A stretch of DNA of 64,000 nucleotides, from positions 2,108,001 through 2,172,000 of the forward strand of contig NZ_JACCFM010000001.1 in NCBI RefSeq assembly GCF_013410665.1. Direction: 5' to 3'. The translations under genes and the position numbers were made by a program. A model generated the notes under the pieces. That model saw nothing but the letters and a program-made list of their open reading frames with translations. It was not told the DNA's origin and did not search any database. Source of the DNA: Leifsonia psychrotolerans. Lineage in GTDB: Bacteria > Actinomycetota > Actinomycetes > Actinomycetales > Microbacteriaceae. This document shows positions 1-11,698 of this stretch, in pieces (the first letter of the stretch is position 1; every line of letters starts with the position of its first letter).

Positions 1-2646
<2,646 letters not shown>

Positions 2647-2761
2647 GGATGCACTCCACTAGTCGTCACGGCGCATGCATACGCCTGCCGTCTGGTCGAC
2701 GCCACGTTCTGGCGCCGACCAGCGCGCCGACAGAGCCGGCAACTCTAGCAATGCTACTTGG

Positions 2762-3460
2762 TCAACGACCCCGTCCGACTGCAGCTTCCCTCAGTTCGAC
2801 CAGTTCAGTGACCTCACCCAGCTCGATCACACCGTAGTCCCAGCCTTTGCGGCGGTAGACCACGCTGGGGCGAAGCGATTGCGCGTCTTGGAACAGGTAA
2901 AAATCATGGCCGACGAGCTCCATGAAGTAGAGTGCGTCGTCGACGGTCATGGGCGCAGAATCGAACACCTTCCGGCGGATCACCACGGGGCTGTATTCTT
3001 CCTCGACGTCTTCACCGACGGTCTCGTCGTTCAGAATCGGAATGGCACCGGTCCGCACGCGTTCCATGGTTTCGCTGCTCGCCGGGGTGATATCGACCAC
3101 GCGGAAGCCATCCGACGACGCCTCCTGCAGTGACGTGGGGCGGTGAGCGCCCCCACGGTGCACCTTTTTACGATCTTTGGCACGGCGGACACGTTCCATC
3201 AGCCGCCCCAAGGCCACATCGAACGCGGCGTACTTGTCTGAGCCGTCTGCTTCGGCCCGCACGACCGGGCCCTTGCCGATCAGGGTGAGTTCTACCCGAT
3301 CCGGCCCGGTTGCCCCGTTCTTCTCGCCGTGCCTGCTCACCTTGATTTCAAGGGCAAGAGCTTTCTCGGCCAGACTCTCGACCTTTTCGGCTTTCTCTGT
3401 TGCGTAATCGCGAAAGCGATCAGTGATCCCTAGATTTCGTCCGACGATGTTTGTTTCCAT
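2762..3460 (-). CDS. hpf: Long-form ribosome hibernation promoting factor
   Basis: 232-residue HPF/RaiA family protein that binds the 30S decoding region; long forms dimerise 70S ribosomes into inactive 100S particles. Start ATG at 3460 is decided by a strong GGAGGT 7 nt upstream; an open extension to 3640 has no such signal. The N-terminal domain (about 1-105, METNIVGRNLGITDRFRDY) is basic, with RRAKDRKKVHRG at its end. A linker of about 60 residues follows, then the C-terminal dimerisation domain (about 170-225, VIRRKVFDSAPMTVDDALYFM). Position between secA and comF is the usual actinobacterial order. A strong hairpin lies in the leader (separate entry). Confidence 0.95.
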   Translation of the reverse strand: METNIVGRNLGITDRFRDYATEKAEKVESLAEKALALEIKVSRHGEKNGATGPDRVELTLIGKGPVVRAEADGSDKYAAFDVALGRLMERVRRAKDRKKVHRGGAHRPTSLQEASSDGFRVVDITPASSETMERVRTGAIPILNDETVGEDVEEEYSPVVIRRKVFDSAPMTVDDALYFMELVGHDFYLFQDAQSLRPSVVYRRKGWDYGVIELGEVTELVELREAAVGRGR

Positions 3461-3476
3461 GACGACCTCCAGATCT

Positions 3477-3511
3477 GGCGAAACGCCCTTCTCTGGGCGA
3501 TGTTTCGCGCC
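3477..3511 (-). promoter_or_regulatory. Hairpin in the hpf 5' leader
   Basis: Plus-strand arms GGCGAAACGCCC and GGGCGATGTTTCGCGCC flank a 6-nt loop, 16 nt upstream of the hpf start codon and just before its Shine-Dalgarno sequence. If transcribed it would form a stable stem. It lacks a T-run, so it looks more like an mRNA-structure element than a terminator. Function is inferred from position only. Confidence 0.45.
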
Positions 3512-3545
3512 TTTAGATCCACCGTAGCGGGGCCAGGCGCAGAAG

Positions 3546-4238
3546 TCACAGCATTTGCTGATCAGTTTGCTGGGAGTGCCGATGATCGGGGTAAAGCCGC
3601 TGGGTTTGAGCCAAAGTGGCGATACCAACGACCTCGCCACCCGCCTCGATCACGGCGCGTCGCGCCTCCCGAACTGTGGCCCCGGTCGTGAGAATGTCGT
3701 CGATGATGACGAAGCGGCGTCCGGCGAGAGAGCGGGGAGCATGGAGCGTTCCGCGCTTATTTCTGCTGCGCGCTTCGCGTCCGAGCCCGACCTGATCACG
3801 GATCATCCCGTGTTGTCTCAGCACGCGACTCGGCCGCAGCGCCGCCCGTTTCAGCAGGAGATTGACGGGGTGGTAGCCCCGACCCCGCCAGGCAGCGCGC
3901 GTGGAAGGAACCGTCACCAGTTCGATTCCGGGGCCGCCGGCGACGGCGGCGTTAATCGTCGCCCGGAGAGCTTCGCGGAGTGCCTCGGCCAGCGGCGAGG
4001 CGACATCGGTGCGCCCTCCCTCCTTGTACGCGCCGATCACCCGGCGCACGACCCCGTCATAGTTCAGGGCCGACCACACAGCGATGCCGTCGCGGTGGGT
4101 ACGTTGGACCGCTGGAAGGAGTGCGGCACGGCAGTCAGCGCAGAGCGCTCGATCGGGCGCTTCGCAGCCCGGGCAACTCGTCGGCAGCAGTACAGCCCAC
4201 GCGTCACGCAGCGCTGAAAGCAATCGACTCGGAATCAC
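3546..4238 (-). CDS. comF: ComF-family phosphoribosyltransferase-like protein
   Basis: About 230 residues. N-terminal zinc-finger-like CPGCEAPDRALCADC, then a type I phosphoribosyltransferase domain with the PRPP loop VIIDDILTTGATVRE near the C-terminus. The family includes ComFC of natural transformation; the biochemical substrate is not established here. Start is uncertain: a GTG at 4238 (VIPSRLLSALRDAW) fits the family N-terminus but has no clear ribosome binding site, and a TTG at 4331 would overlap lpqB by 26 bp. Its stop is 85 bp upstream of the hpf start. It probably belongs to the lpqB transcript. Confidence 0.85.
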   Translation of the reverse strand: MIPSRLLSALRDAWAVLLPTSCPGCEAPDRALCADCRAALLPAVQRTHRDGIAVWSALNYDGVVRRVIGAYKEGGRTDVASPLAEALREALRATINAAVAGGPGIELVTVPSTRAAWRGRGYHPVNLLLKRAALRPSRVLRQHGMIRDQVGLGREARSRNKRGTLHAPRSLAGRRFVIIDDILTTGATVREARRAVIEAGGEVVGIATLAQTQRLYPDHRHSQQTDQQML

Positions 4239-4305
4239 AAACGTAAGTCTGCACGTCGGCGCTGCGCCCGACCATGTCGGGGCGGCATCCGTGCACAACT
4301 TCGCT

Positions 4306-5997
4306 CTAGCGCGTGCCCTGCTGAGTCGCAATCAATCGCACCGAATCGATTCGTTCCTGCCACCCGCTTCCCCACTGAACCTGAAGTCCCGAGTCGACCG
4401 AGAGAGAGCGCAGATCACGCAGTATGTTGCCTCCGGTGATCGACACGCTCTCCGGTGCAGGCTCAAGCGGTGCGCTCATCCCACCGATCGTCTGAGCGAT
4501 GATCTGCTCGGTTCCACTCGGCGTCGCACTCAGCGACGCGACCGTGAGGTTGTTGACCCAGGTGGCCCCCAAGGGCATGCTTCCGCTCGAAGCGAGGCTG
4601 AGCGGGTCGCCGAGGCTGACCGGAGCCAGCTTCTCCCGGTGGATCGCGGCCACAACAAAACGCAGATCGGTTCCGGTGCGCAGCAGCGCAACCAACCGGG
4701 TGCCGTCACGAGAGAGAACCAGTGACTGAATCGATGAAGCCTCCGGCCAGGAGGTGTGAACTGCGATCGCCTCACCCGTTGGCCCGTAGGCAAACAATTC
4801 GCCCGGCCGGTCCGCAGGAACCGACCAGACGTAGTCGAAGGGATCGACGGATGGTGCGATCAATCCGCCCCGAGGATCGAGCAGGTTGGCTTGCGCATCG
4901 GCGGCCACGCCGTAGACGCCCCCGGGGGCGAGCACAGCGGCAAAACGTTGACCAGCAGCGAGGGTTACTGCGGTGGGGTCCAGCGCAGCAATCGTCGTCG
5001 AGAGACCCTCGACCGGGGTGAGCGTGTCGTCGCTGGCTCCCAGAAACCCGAACTCTCCGTCGCGCAGAATCAACGCTCGAGCGTCGCCACGAGGATCGAC
5101 AAGAGGCGCAGCGGCCCCCAACTCGCCGATATCCTGCGAGTTGTGGTTGATGGTAATTGTGACGCCCAGACCCGCGGGCAGGCTGTTCGTGAGCTGTGAC
5201 TTCATCCGCTGCAGGGTGAGCCGATCGGCGTTCAACGCCTCAGAGTTCAAGTCAACCTGGGCTTCACGCGAGACCACCTGCACCGCATCGGCCGTGAGCT
5301 TGGTGCCTTCGGGGAAGGCCGTCGTCACTGCTTCGCTGAGCCAGGCGCTGGGGCCGGCCAGTACCGCGTTCACAATCTTGGTGGGCGCCGACGCACCACG
5401 GGGGAACCAACGCAGGTCGGGAACCAGGTACCGAAAGCTAGGGTCGAAGAAGTAAAGAGCCTGCTGGCTGAAAACGTCACCAAATGTACTCTGGTCGATC
5501 ACGATCCCATTCGGCGGTTGGCTGATCCGCCACTGGCCGTCGACCTTCACAAAGTGGAACAGCAGAGTGACCGGTGCGGAGGAGACTACCTCGCGATACT
5601 CACCATCTCCGTTGACTTCGGCAACGGGTCTGACCGACAACTGCATCGCCTCGTCGTCGACGACGGTGACGATGCGGTTCGATCCATCGTCGATGGTGAC
5701 GCCGGCATCCGGATCCCACGAAGTGTCGGCTGCCGGATCCAGAAACTCCCGCGCAATTTGGTAGCTGTTTTCGGGGCTCGACGATGCGTCGATGAAGCCG
5801 CGCAGGATGGCATCCTGGCTCGCGCCCTTCTCGGGACCCGACGGGAGAAAGATCGGGGCCGGCGAATCGCTCTGCACGACGGTCCGGCCGGCCTCCACGG
5901 GGCCGGTACGCGGAATTCCCGAACATCCGCTGAGCACGAGCCCGGCGGTGACGATCAACACAACCACGTTCCATCGATTCCGTCGCGCGCTACCCAT
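4306..5997 (-). CDS. lpqB: Lipoprotein LpqB
   Basis: 563-residue secreted lipoprotein that in mycobacteria interacts with the sensor kinase MtrB and modulates MtrA signalling. Seen: hydrophobic signal sequence with lipobox LSGC (Cys about 25), then a GerMN-like domain (about 170-300) and a C-terminal beta-propeller-like region with repeated strand/turn segments. Start ATG at 5997 is supported by AGGAGG 5-6 nt upstream; a longer open frame to 6036 is not needed. It overlaps the end of mtrB by 8 bp, so translation is probably coupled. Same order as the conserved mtrA-mtrB-lpqB operon. Confidence 0.95.
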   Translation of the reverse strand: MGSARRNRWNVVVLIVTAGLVLSGCSGIPRTGPVEAGRTVVQSDSPAPIFLPSGPEKGASQDAILRGFIDASSSPENSYQIAREFLDPAADTSWDPDAGVTIDDGSNRIVTVVDDEAMQLSVRPVAEVNGDGEYREVVSSAPVTLLFHFVKVDGQWRISQPPNGIVIDQSTFGDVFSQQALYFFDPSFRYLVPDLRWFPRGASAPTKIVNAVLAGPSAWLSEAVTTAFPEGTKLTADAVQVVSREAQVDLNSEALNADRLTLQRMKSQLTNSLPAGLGVTITINHNSQDIGELGAAAPLVDPRGDARALILRDGEFGFLGASDDTLTPVEGLSTTIAALDPTAVTLAAGQRFAAVLAPGGVYGVAADAQANLLDPRGGLIAPSVDPFDYVWSVPADRPGELFAYGPTGEAIAVHTSWPEASSIQSLVLSRDGTRLVALLRTGTDLRFVVAAIHREKLAPVSLGDPLSLASSGSMPLGATWVNNLTVASLSATPSGTEQIIAQTIGGMSAPLEPAPESVSITGGNILRDLRSLSVDSGLQVQWGSGWQERIDSVRLIATQQGTR

Positions 5998-7630
5998 GGT
6001 TTCCTCCTGAATCCTGGTCGCCGATCGGATTCTCATAGTCGGCTGCTCCCGCGTCGTCGGGCGGCAACGGAATCGGTGAATCGGTGAACGGCTCGCCGGC
6101 TCGCCGCGGCAGCGTCAGCCGAAAACTCGATCCCTGCCCTTCGCCCGACCACACCTCTAACACCCCCCCGTGCACCGTTGCGTCCTCGAGCGAAATCGCC
6201 AGACCGAGCCCGGTGCCTCCGATCGTGCGTTGTCGGGAGGGGTCGGCACGCCAGAACCGGTCAAAGACATGCTCAACATCGGTTTTGCTCATTCCAAGCC
6301 CGTAATCCCGTACGGACAGGGCCACTGCGTTTGCATTGCTATCGACCGCCACGACCACTGGTTTACCCTCTCCGTGCTCGATGGCATTGCCGATGAGATT
6401 GTGCAGAATTCGACGGATGCGACGTGGGTCCACATCAGCGTTCAGGTGGCCGCCAGGAGCGACGAGGTGGAGCTCGCTCCCCTTCGATTCAGCGAGCGAA
6501 CGCATGCTGTCGATGGCGTCCTCGGCGAGGTGAACCAGGTTGGTGGGCTCTGCCTCGACCTGCACGGAGCCCGCGTCATAGCGGCTGATCTCGAGCAGGT
6601 CCCCGAGTAGAAGTTCAAAGCGCTCGACCTGGGTGTGCAGGAGCTCGGCCGTGCGCGCCGTCGCGGGCGCGAAACCGGCACGCTGGTCGTACAGCACGTC
6701 GCCGGCCAGCCGGATGGTGGTGAGCGGAGTGCGCAGCTCATGGGAGACATCCGAGACAAACCGTTGCTGAACTTCGGAGAGGTCGGCCAGCTCTTTGATC
6801 TGGCTCTGCAACGCATTCGCCATGCCGTTGAAGGAGCGCGCGAGCGTCGCGATGACGTCTTCGCCCTTTTCTGGAATGCGCACTTCAAGTTCGCCCGCCG
6901 CCAGCCGCTGGCTCATCTCCGCAGCCACACGAATCGGCGTCACCACGAAACGAACAACGATCCAGGTCACCGCCCCGATCAACAGCATCAGGGCAAGTGC
7001 TGCGATGCCGAGCGTGCCCTGCACGAACAGCAACGTCGCCTCTGCGTCCTGCAGGCTGTAGCCGATGTAGAGCTCATACCGTCCAGCCACCGGCACCGAC
7101 AGCTGCGAGCCGACGACGATACCCGGGTACTGCTCACCGTCATCGTTCGAGAGCGTCACCGACTGCCAAAACTGCTCACCCGTATTTTCACGTACTGCGG
7201 CTCGGAGCTGGTCAGAGATCACGTCGGTCGACGCACCAAAAGTCGATGAGTCCTGCGGAACGACGCTGGACCCCTCCTGACCGGGCACTCGCAGTACGGC
7301 AATCAGCCGGCTCGACGAGGTCGCTGAAATTAACGTGCGTGCCGAACCCATCAGCGCCTGAACCTGAACGCGATCTGCAGCATCCGATGAATCGAGAACA
7401 CCCTGGGCGGCATTCGTCGCCCGGTTTGAGTCGAGGAGCACCTGATTCAGCCGGGATTGGAAGAGATCGTTACCGATGCTGACCGACATGTAGACGCCGA
7501 CGAGCAGAATCGCCAGCCCCGAAAGCACAACAGTGATACCGACCGTGCGAAATTGCAGTGATGAGCGCCACAATACTGCGACCCGGTGCAGCAGAGTCCG
7601 CCCGCCGTAGGAGACGGGGCGAGCTGCCAC
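5990..7630 (-). CDS. mtrB: Sensor histidine kinase MtrB
   Basis: 546-residue membrane sensor kinase, partner of MtrA, acting in cell-wall and division control. Seen: TM1 near residues 30-50, an extracytoplasmic sensor region of about 150 residues, TM2 (about 207-230), HAMP, the phospho-acceptor box SDVSHELRTPL with His about 297, N box NLIGNAIEHG, and GTGLGLAI in the ATPase domain. The preferred start is GTG 7630, 4 bp after the mtrA stop with GGTGGGA upstream; a GTG at 7669 would overlap mtrA by 35 bp. Its 3' end overlaps lpqB by 8 bp. Confidence 0.94.
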   Translation of the reverse strand: MAARPVSYGGRTLLHRVAVLWRSSLQFRTVGITVVLSGLAILLVGVYMSVSIGNDLFQSRLNQVLLDSNRATNAAQGVLDSSDAADRVQVQALMGSARTLISATSSSRLIAVLRVPGQEGSSVVPQDSSTFGASTDVISDQLRAAVRENTGEQFWQSVTLSNDDGEQYPGIVVGSQLSVPVAGRYELYIGYSLQDAEATLLFVQGTLGIAALALMLLIGAVTWIVVRFVVTPIRVAAEMSQRLAAGELEVRIPEKGEDVIATLARSFNGMANALQSQIKELADLSEVQQRFVSDVSHELRTPLTTIRLAGDVLYDQRAGFAPATARTAELLHTQVERFELLLGDLLEISRYDAGSVQVEAEPTNLVHLAEDAIDSMRSLAESKGSELHLVAPGGHLNADVDPRRIRRILHNLIGNAIEHGEGKPVVVAVDSNANAVALSVRDYGLGMSKTDVEHVFDRFWRADPSRQRTIGGTGLGLAISLEDATVHGGVLEVWSGEGQGSSFRLTLPRRAGEPFTDSPIPLPPDDAGAADYENPIGDQDSGGNHG

Positions 7631-7634
7631 CGTT

Positions 7635-8315
7635 CTATCCCACCGCGCCGGCCCGGTAGCCGACGCCACGCACCGTCATCACAATGCGTGGATTATCCGG
7701 GTCGTCCTCGACCTTGGCTCGCAAGCGCTGCACATGCACGTTCACGAGGCGAGTGTCCGCTTTGTAGTGGTAACCCCACACCTGCTCGAGAAGCATTTCT
7801 CGAGTGAAAACCTGCTGCGGTTTTGAGGCCAGCGCGAGAAGCAGATCGAATTCGAGCGGGGTCAGGTTGATACGTCGGTCGCCACGCTTCACCTCGTGCC
7901 CTGCGGCGTCCACCACCAGATCACCGATCTGCAGCCGCCCGGACATCGCTGCCGGCGACGGGCGCAGCCGAGTCTTGATGCGGGCGACGAGTTCCTTCGG
8001 ATTGAACGGTTTGACCATGTAGTCGTCCGCCCCCGACTCCAGCCCTTTGACGACATCGGTCGTGTCTGACTTCGCCGTCAGCATGATTATGGGCGTGCCG
8101 GATTCGGCACGAATCAACCGGCACACCTCGATGCCGTCGAGGCCGGGCAGCATGAGATCGAGAAGGACCAGGTCGGGTTTGGTCTCGTGGAATGATCCGA
8201 GCGCCTGTGCTCCGTCCGCACAGAAGTCCGTCTCGAACCCTTCGCTGTTCAACACAATTCCGATCATTTCCGCCAGGGCGGGATCGTCATCGACCACCAA
8301 AATGCGTGCGCTCAT
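7635..8315 (-). CDS. mtrA: Response regulator MtrA
   Basis: 226-residue OmpR/PhoB-type response regulator, first gene of the mtrA-mtrB-lpqB operon. Receiver domain 1-120 with acidic DDD near the N-terminus, phospho-acceptor Asp53 (LVLLDLMLPG) and Lys102 (DYMVKPFNP); winged-helix DNA-binding domain about 130-222 ending TVRGVGYRAG. In actinobacteria MtrA controls wall hydrolases, division and development genes. It is divergent from the 8446 gene and shares a 130-bp control region. Confidence 0.97.
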   Translation of the reverse strand: MSARILVVDDDPALAEMIGIVLNSEGFETDFCADGAQALGSFHETKPDLVLLDLMLPGLDGIEVCRLIRAESGTPIIMLTAKSDTTDVVKGLESGADDYMVKPFNPKELVARIKTRLRPSPAAMSGRLQIGDLVVDAAGHEVKRGDRRINLTPLEFDLLLALASKPQQVFTREMLLEQVWGYHYKADTRLVNVHVQRLRAKVEDDPDNPRIVMTVRGVGYRAGAVG

Positions 8316-8445
8316 TCATCCATTTTTCGCTTGGGGCACGCCAATCGGGCGGCGGCGGCTGCAATCTCTGGCCCCAGACTAGCCGAGTAGGCCGGTCGAA
8401 CGCCTGAGATCCTCATTCTGGGTCATCGTATGCCAGCATTGAGAC
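8316..8445. promoter_or_regulatory. Divergent control region between mtrA and the 8446 operon
   Basis: 130 bp between divergent starts. For mtrA (minus) a -10-like TAGTCT lies at 8376-8381, with no good -35 at normal spacing. For the rightward operon, TATGCC lies about 17 nt before the GTG start, so its leader would be very short. Assignments are by eye. Confidence 0.35.
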
Positions 8446-9747
8446 GTGACTGACCCGCAAAACTGGCCTGTGCCCATGCCTCCCCCCGGCCAGCCCACGA
8501 ATCCGACAGACGGCCAACCCCCCGGCCATCCGGCGGTCCCGCCCGTCGTCCCACCCGTGGTCCCACCCCTGACGACTCCCGTTGCTCCCCACTACGGGCA
8601 GCAGACCGCACCACCTCCCTCCCACGCAGCGTCGGCACAGCCGGGGCCGTACCCGGGGCAGCAGCCCGGCCAGTACCCGGGCCAGTACCCCGGCCAGTAC
8701 CCACAAGCGTCACAAGGCTGGGCCCCGCCGCCGAAGCCTGGGCTCATTCCGCTGCGTCCGCTCAGCTTCGGAGCTCTCCTCGGCGCGCCTTTTCAGGTCG
8801 TGAAGCGCAACCCGAAGGCCACATTCGGCAGTGCATTGCTCATTCAGTCTGTGAGTGCCGTCGTGACGCTGCTGGTTGTCGGCGCCGCCGGTTTCTTCGC
8901 GGTTGGCCGCATCGAGTCTGCACCGATCGGCGAGCGTGATGCCGTGGCCGCTGGGTCGTTAACCCTCGTCGCATTATCGGCGCTCGTCCCCCTGGTGCTG
9001 ACGATCATCGCTTCGGCTCTGCTACAAGGTGTCATCGTGCTCGAGGTAGCTCGAGCGACACTGGGCGAAAAATTGACGCTTTCTGCTCTCTGGCGCTCCG
9101 TCGGACGCCGGCTCTGGCCACTCGTGCTGTGGACTCTGCTGCTCGGGGCCGCGGGCCTGCTCGCGGTTGCTCTGGTCGCCGGTCTGGTGACCGTGCTGGT
9201 TCTGCTCGGGGGTGCCTGGATCGCTCTGGCCGTCGTCACCGGCATCATCGGCGGTCTCGCGCTCGTTGCCGGCGGCGTCTGGTTGGTTACCCGCACGTCG
9301 CTCGTGCCGAGCCTCATCGTTCTCGAACGTCTCAGCATCCGTCGCGCCGTACGACGATCATGGTCGCTCACAATCGGCTATTTCTGGCGCACACTCGGCG
9401 TGCAGTTTCTTGTGGCCGCGATCGTCAGCATCGTCACCCAGATCATCACGACCCCGATCAGCCTGCTCTTTTCAGTGACGACCTCGGTGCTTGACCCGAC
9501 CGGTTCATTCGACACGCTCGTACCGGCGATCATTCTCTATCTGGTCCTTCTGCTCGTCTCGCTGGTTCTCGGAGCGATCGCCGCCGTCATCCAATCGGCG
9601 ACCACTGCGTTGATTTACATCGATCTGCGCATGCGCACCGAGGGCCTCGATCTTGAATTGCAGCGTTTCGTCGAAGCGGCGAGCGCTGCTGCACAGTTCG
9701 GATCCGCGCCGCTACCCGATCCCTACCTGACCCGCGCTCAGGCATGA
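8446..9747 (+). CDS. Proline-rich multi-pass membrane protein (GPDPase-membrane/DUF7847-like)
   Basis: 433 residues. The first 95 or so are Pro/Gln/Gly-rich and low complexity, with repeated GQYPGQYPGQYP, probably a disordered cytoplasmic tail. The rest holds about six hydrophobic segments and resembles the membrane domain found with glycerophosphodiester phosphodiesterases, without a catalytic domain. GTG start at 8446. The stop overlaps the next start as ATGA, opening a coupled chain of membrane/ATPase genes next to mtrAB. Function unknown. Confidence 0.8.
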   Translation: MTDPQNWPVPMPPPGQPTNPTDGQPPGHPAVPPVVPPVVPPLTTPVAPHYGQQTAPPPSHAASAQPGPYPGQQPGQYPGQYPGQYPQASQGWAPPPKPGLIPLRPLSFGALLGAPFQVVKRNPKATFGSALLIQSVSAVVTLLVVGAAGFFAVGRIESAPIGERDAVAAGSLTLVALSALVPLVLTIIASALLQGVIVLEVARATLGEKLTLSALWRSVGRRLWPLVLWTLLLGAAGLLAVALVAGLVTVLVLLGGAWIALAVVTGIIGGLALVAGGVWLVTRTSLVPSLIVLERLSIRRAVRRSWSLTIGYFWRTLGVQFLVAAIVSIVTQIITTPISLLFSVTTSVLDPTGSFDTLVPAIILYLVLLLVSLVLGAIAAVIQSATTALIYIDLRMRTEGLDLELQRFVEAASAAAQFGSAPLPDPYLTRAQA

Positions 9748-10427
9748 GAGTAATCGGCACCATCCCCGTCGACCCCGATGCGCCAGACGCTCGACAACTG
9801 CTGCGCGACGAATTGGGGAAGGCGCCCTATCAGGCGGCCAAACCCACTTGGTTTGATGAGGCGTCCAAGGCATTCTTCGACTGGCTCGGTTCGTTGGTCG
9901 CGCCGAGCGGCGACGGATTCGAGCCGTGGATTCCCCTCATCCTCACCGTGATTGTCGCGGTGGCGTGTGTGGTCTGTTTCCTTGTGTTCGGGGTGCCGAG
10001 GCTGAATCGCCGCAGCGATCTGCGCCACTCGATGTTTGGTGACAGCGACGAGCGAAGTGCGGATGCCATGCGTCACGCCGCCCGCACCGCCGCGGCGGCC
10101 GGCACCTGGGATCTCGCCTGCGAAGAAGCGTTCCGCGCCATCGCCCGCAGCCTGTTTGAGCGCACGATCCTGGCGCCAAGCCCCGGCACGACGGCGACCG
10201 ATTTCGCGCGGCGTGCCGCTGGTGCTTTCCCCGCACACAGCAACGCCCTCGTCGCAGCCGCGCGAACATTCGATCAGATCCGCTATCTCGGCAGCCCCGG
10301 CACCGATGCAGACTACCGCGCTCTTGTCACGCTTGATGGCGTGCTGCGCGACGCCCGGCCCTCGCTGGATACCTCATCGGACACCTCGGTCGACCTATCC
10401 TCGGCCTCCGGGGAGCGACACTCATGA
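9744..10427 (+). CDS. DUF4129 domain membrane protein
   Basis: 227 residues with one central TM helix (about 72-92, PLILTVIVAVACVVCFLVF). The cytosolic C-terminal part has a helical DUF4129-type domain (DLACEEAFRAIARSLFER, DFARRAAGAFP). DUF4129 domains accompany transglutaminase, MoxR and DUF58 genes across actinobacteria. Joined to both neighbours by ATGA overlaps, so products are likely made in matched amounts. Function not established. Confidence 0.85.
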   Translation: MRVIGTIPVDPDAPDARQLLRDELGKAPYQAAKPTWFDEASKAFFDWLGSLVAPSGDGFEPWIPLILTVIVAVACVVCFLVFGVPRLNRRSDLRHSMFGDSDERSADAMRHAARTAAAAGTWDLACEEAFRAIARSLFERTILAPSPGTTATDFARRAAGAFPAHSNALVAAARTFDQIRYLGSPGTDADYRALVTLDGVLRDARPSLDTSSDTSVDLSSASGERHS

Positions 10428-11698
10428 CGGTCGCTGGCCACAACCCCGTCGCTGTGAACGACGCTGGCCCTCCGCCATTTGACGCGCCGTCATCAACACC
10501 GACCCTGCGCGCTGCTGCGCGGCGAGCCGGCTTTTGGGTGGCTGCCGGTGTCGGTGCGCTTCTTGTCGCCATCGTTGGAACGGTGATCGCTGGCGGCGGC
10601 CAACCGGGTGGTCCCCCGCTTGGCGCCGACAATCCAACGCCGGGTGGCAGTAGGGCCCTCGTCGAGGTTCTCCGCCAGCACGGTGTGAGAGTGACGGCGG
10701 CCCCCACGCTTGAGGTCGCACGGGCCACAATCGCCACGCATCCGCAGTCCACGCTCTTCCTCGCTGACGAAGGCGGCTATCTCAACGGTGACCAGATCAC
10801 GGAGGTCCTGAACCTCGCCCCACGCACCGTCGTCGCGAACCCCGATTTTCTTGTTCTTGACCAGTTCGACTCCGCAATCGGCTTCGGTGGGGTCTCCGCC
10901 GCGAAGACGCTCAGCGCCGACTGCGCCGTGCCTGCAGCTCGCCACGCCGCGACACTCTCCCCTGGCGGGCGCACGCTGCGCCTGATCACCCCGGGTGCCC
11001 CCGGCCTCACCGGCTGTTTCCCAAGCGGCGACAACACCTTCTCGGTGATCGAACAGGTCAGCGACGGAGGCGTCGTGACGCTTGTCGCCCCGAACGCGGT
11101 GTTCAGCAACGACGAAATTGCCACGTTCGGGAATGCGGCGCTTGCCCTTAACCTGCTCGGGGCATCCGACTCTGTGATCTGGTATGTCCCCACGCTGGCG
11201 GATGTCGCACGGTCCGGACCGCCCTCACTCGGCCAGCTCGCTCCTGGCTGGGTCACCCCTGTACTTCTGCTTCTCGTTCTGACGGCCTTAGCCGCCATGG
11301 TGTGGCGGGGGCGCCGTTTCGGGCCGCTGGTCGGCGAGAATCTTCCCGTCATCGTCAGAGCCAGCGAGACGATGGAGGGTCGCGCCCGGCTCTATGCCCG
11401 CACCTCAGCTCGATTACGAGCCATCGACGCCGTGCGCATCGGCACACTGCAGCGGCTCGTCGACATGACCGGCCTCCCGCGCACAGCCAGCGTGACAGAG
11501 ATCGCCCAGGCCGTCGCAGCCCTCACGAGACGGCCTGTCACCGAGGTGCTGGCCATTGTGCGCGACAGTCTGCCGCGCAGCGATCGAGATCTCCTTCGAC
11601 TCTCCGACCAACTCGCCCAGCTGGAGCAGACAACCGCTCGCGCGACGGGCAGCGCCACCACTCACCCTGCTCCCCCCAACAGAAGAATGGACCAATGA
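10424..11698 (+). CDS. DUF4350 domain membrane protein
   Basis: 424 residues: N-terminal TM (about 39-62), an extracytoplasmic region of about 210 residues starting GADNPTPGGSRALVEVLRQH (DUF4350, a GATase-like fold family), a second TM (about 272-290), then a helical cytosolic tail (ARLYARTSARLRAIDAVRIG). This is the usual partner of DUF4129, MoxR and DUF58 proteins. ATGA overlaps at both ends. Confidence 0.85.
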   Translation: MTVAGHNPVAVNDAGPPPFDAPSSTPTLRAAARRAGFWVAAGVGALLVAIVGTVIAGGGQPGGPPLGADNPTPGGSRALVEVLRQHGVRVTAAPTLEVARATIATHPQSTLFLADEGGYLNGDQITEVLNLAPRTVVANPDFLVLDQFDSAIGFGGVSAAKTLSADCAVPAARHAATLSPGGRTLRLITPGAPGLTGCFPSGDNTFSVIEQVSDGGVVTLVAPNAVFSNDEIATFGNAALALNLLGASDSVIWYVPTLADVARSGPPSLGQLAPGWVTPVLLLLVLTALAAMVWRGRRFGPLVGENLPVIVRASETMEGRARLYARTSARLRAIDAVRIGTLQRLVDMTGLPRTASVTEIAQAVAALTRRPVTEVLAIVRDSLPRSDRDLLRLSDQLAQLEQTTARATGSATTHPAPPNRRMDQ

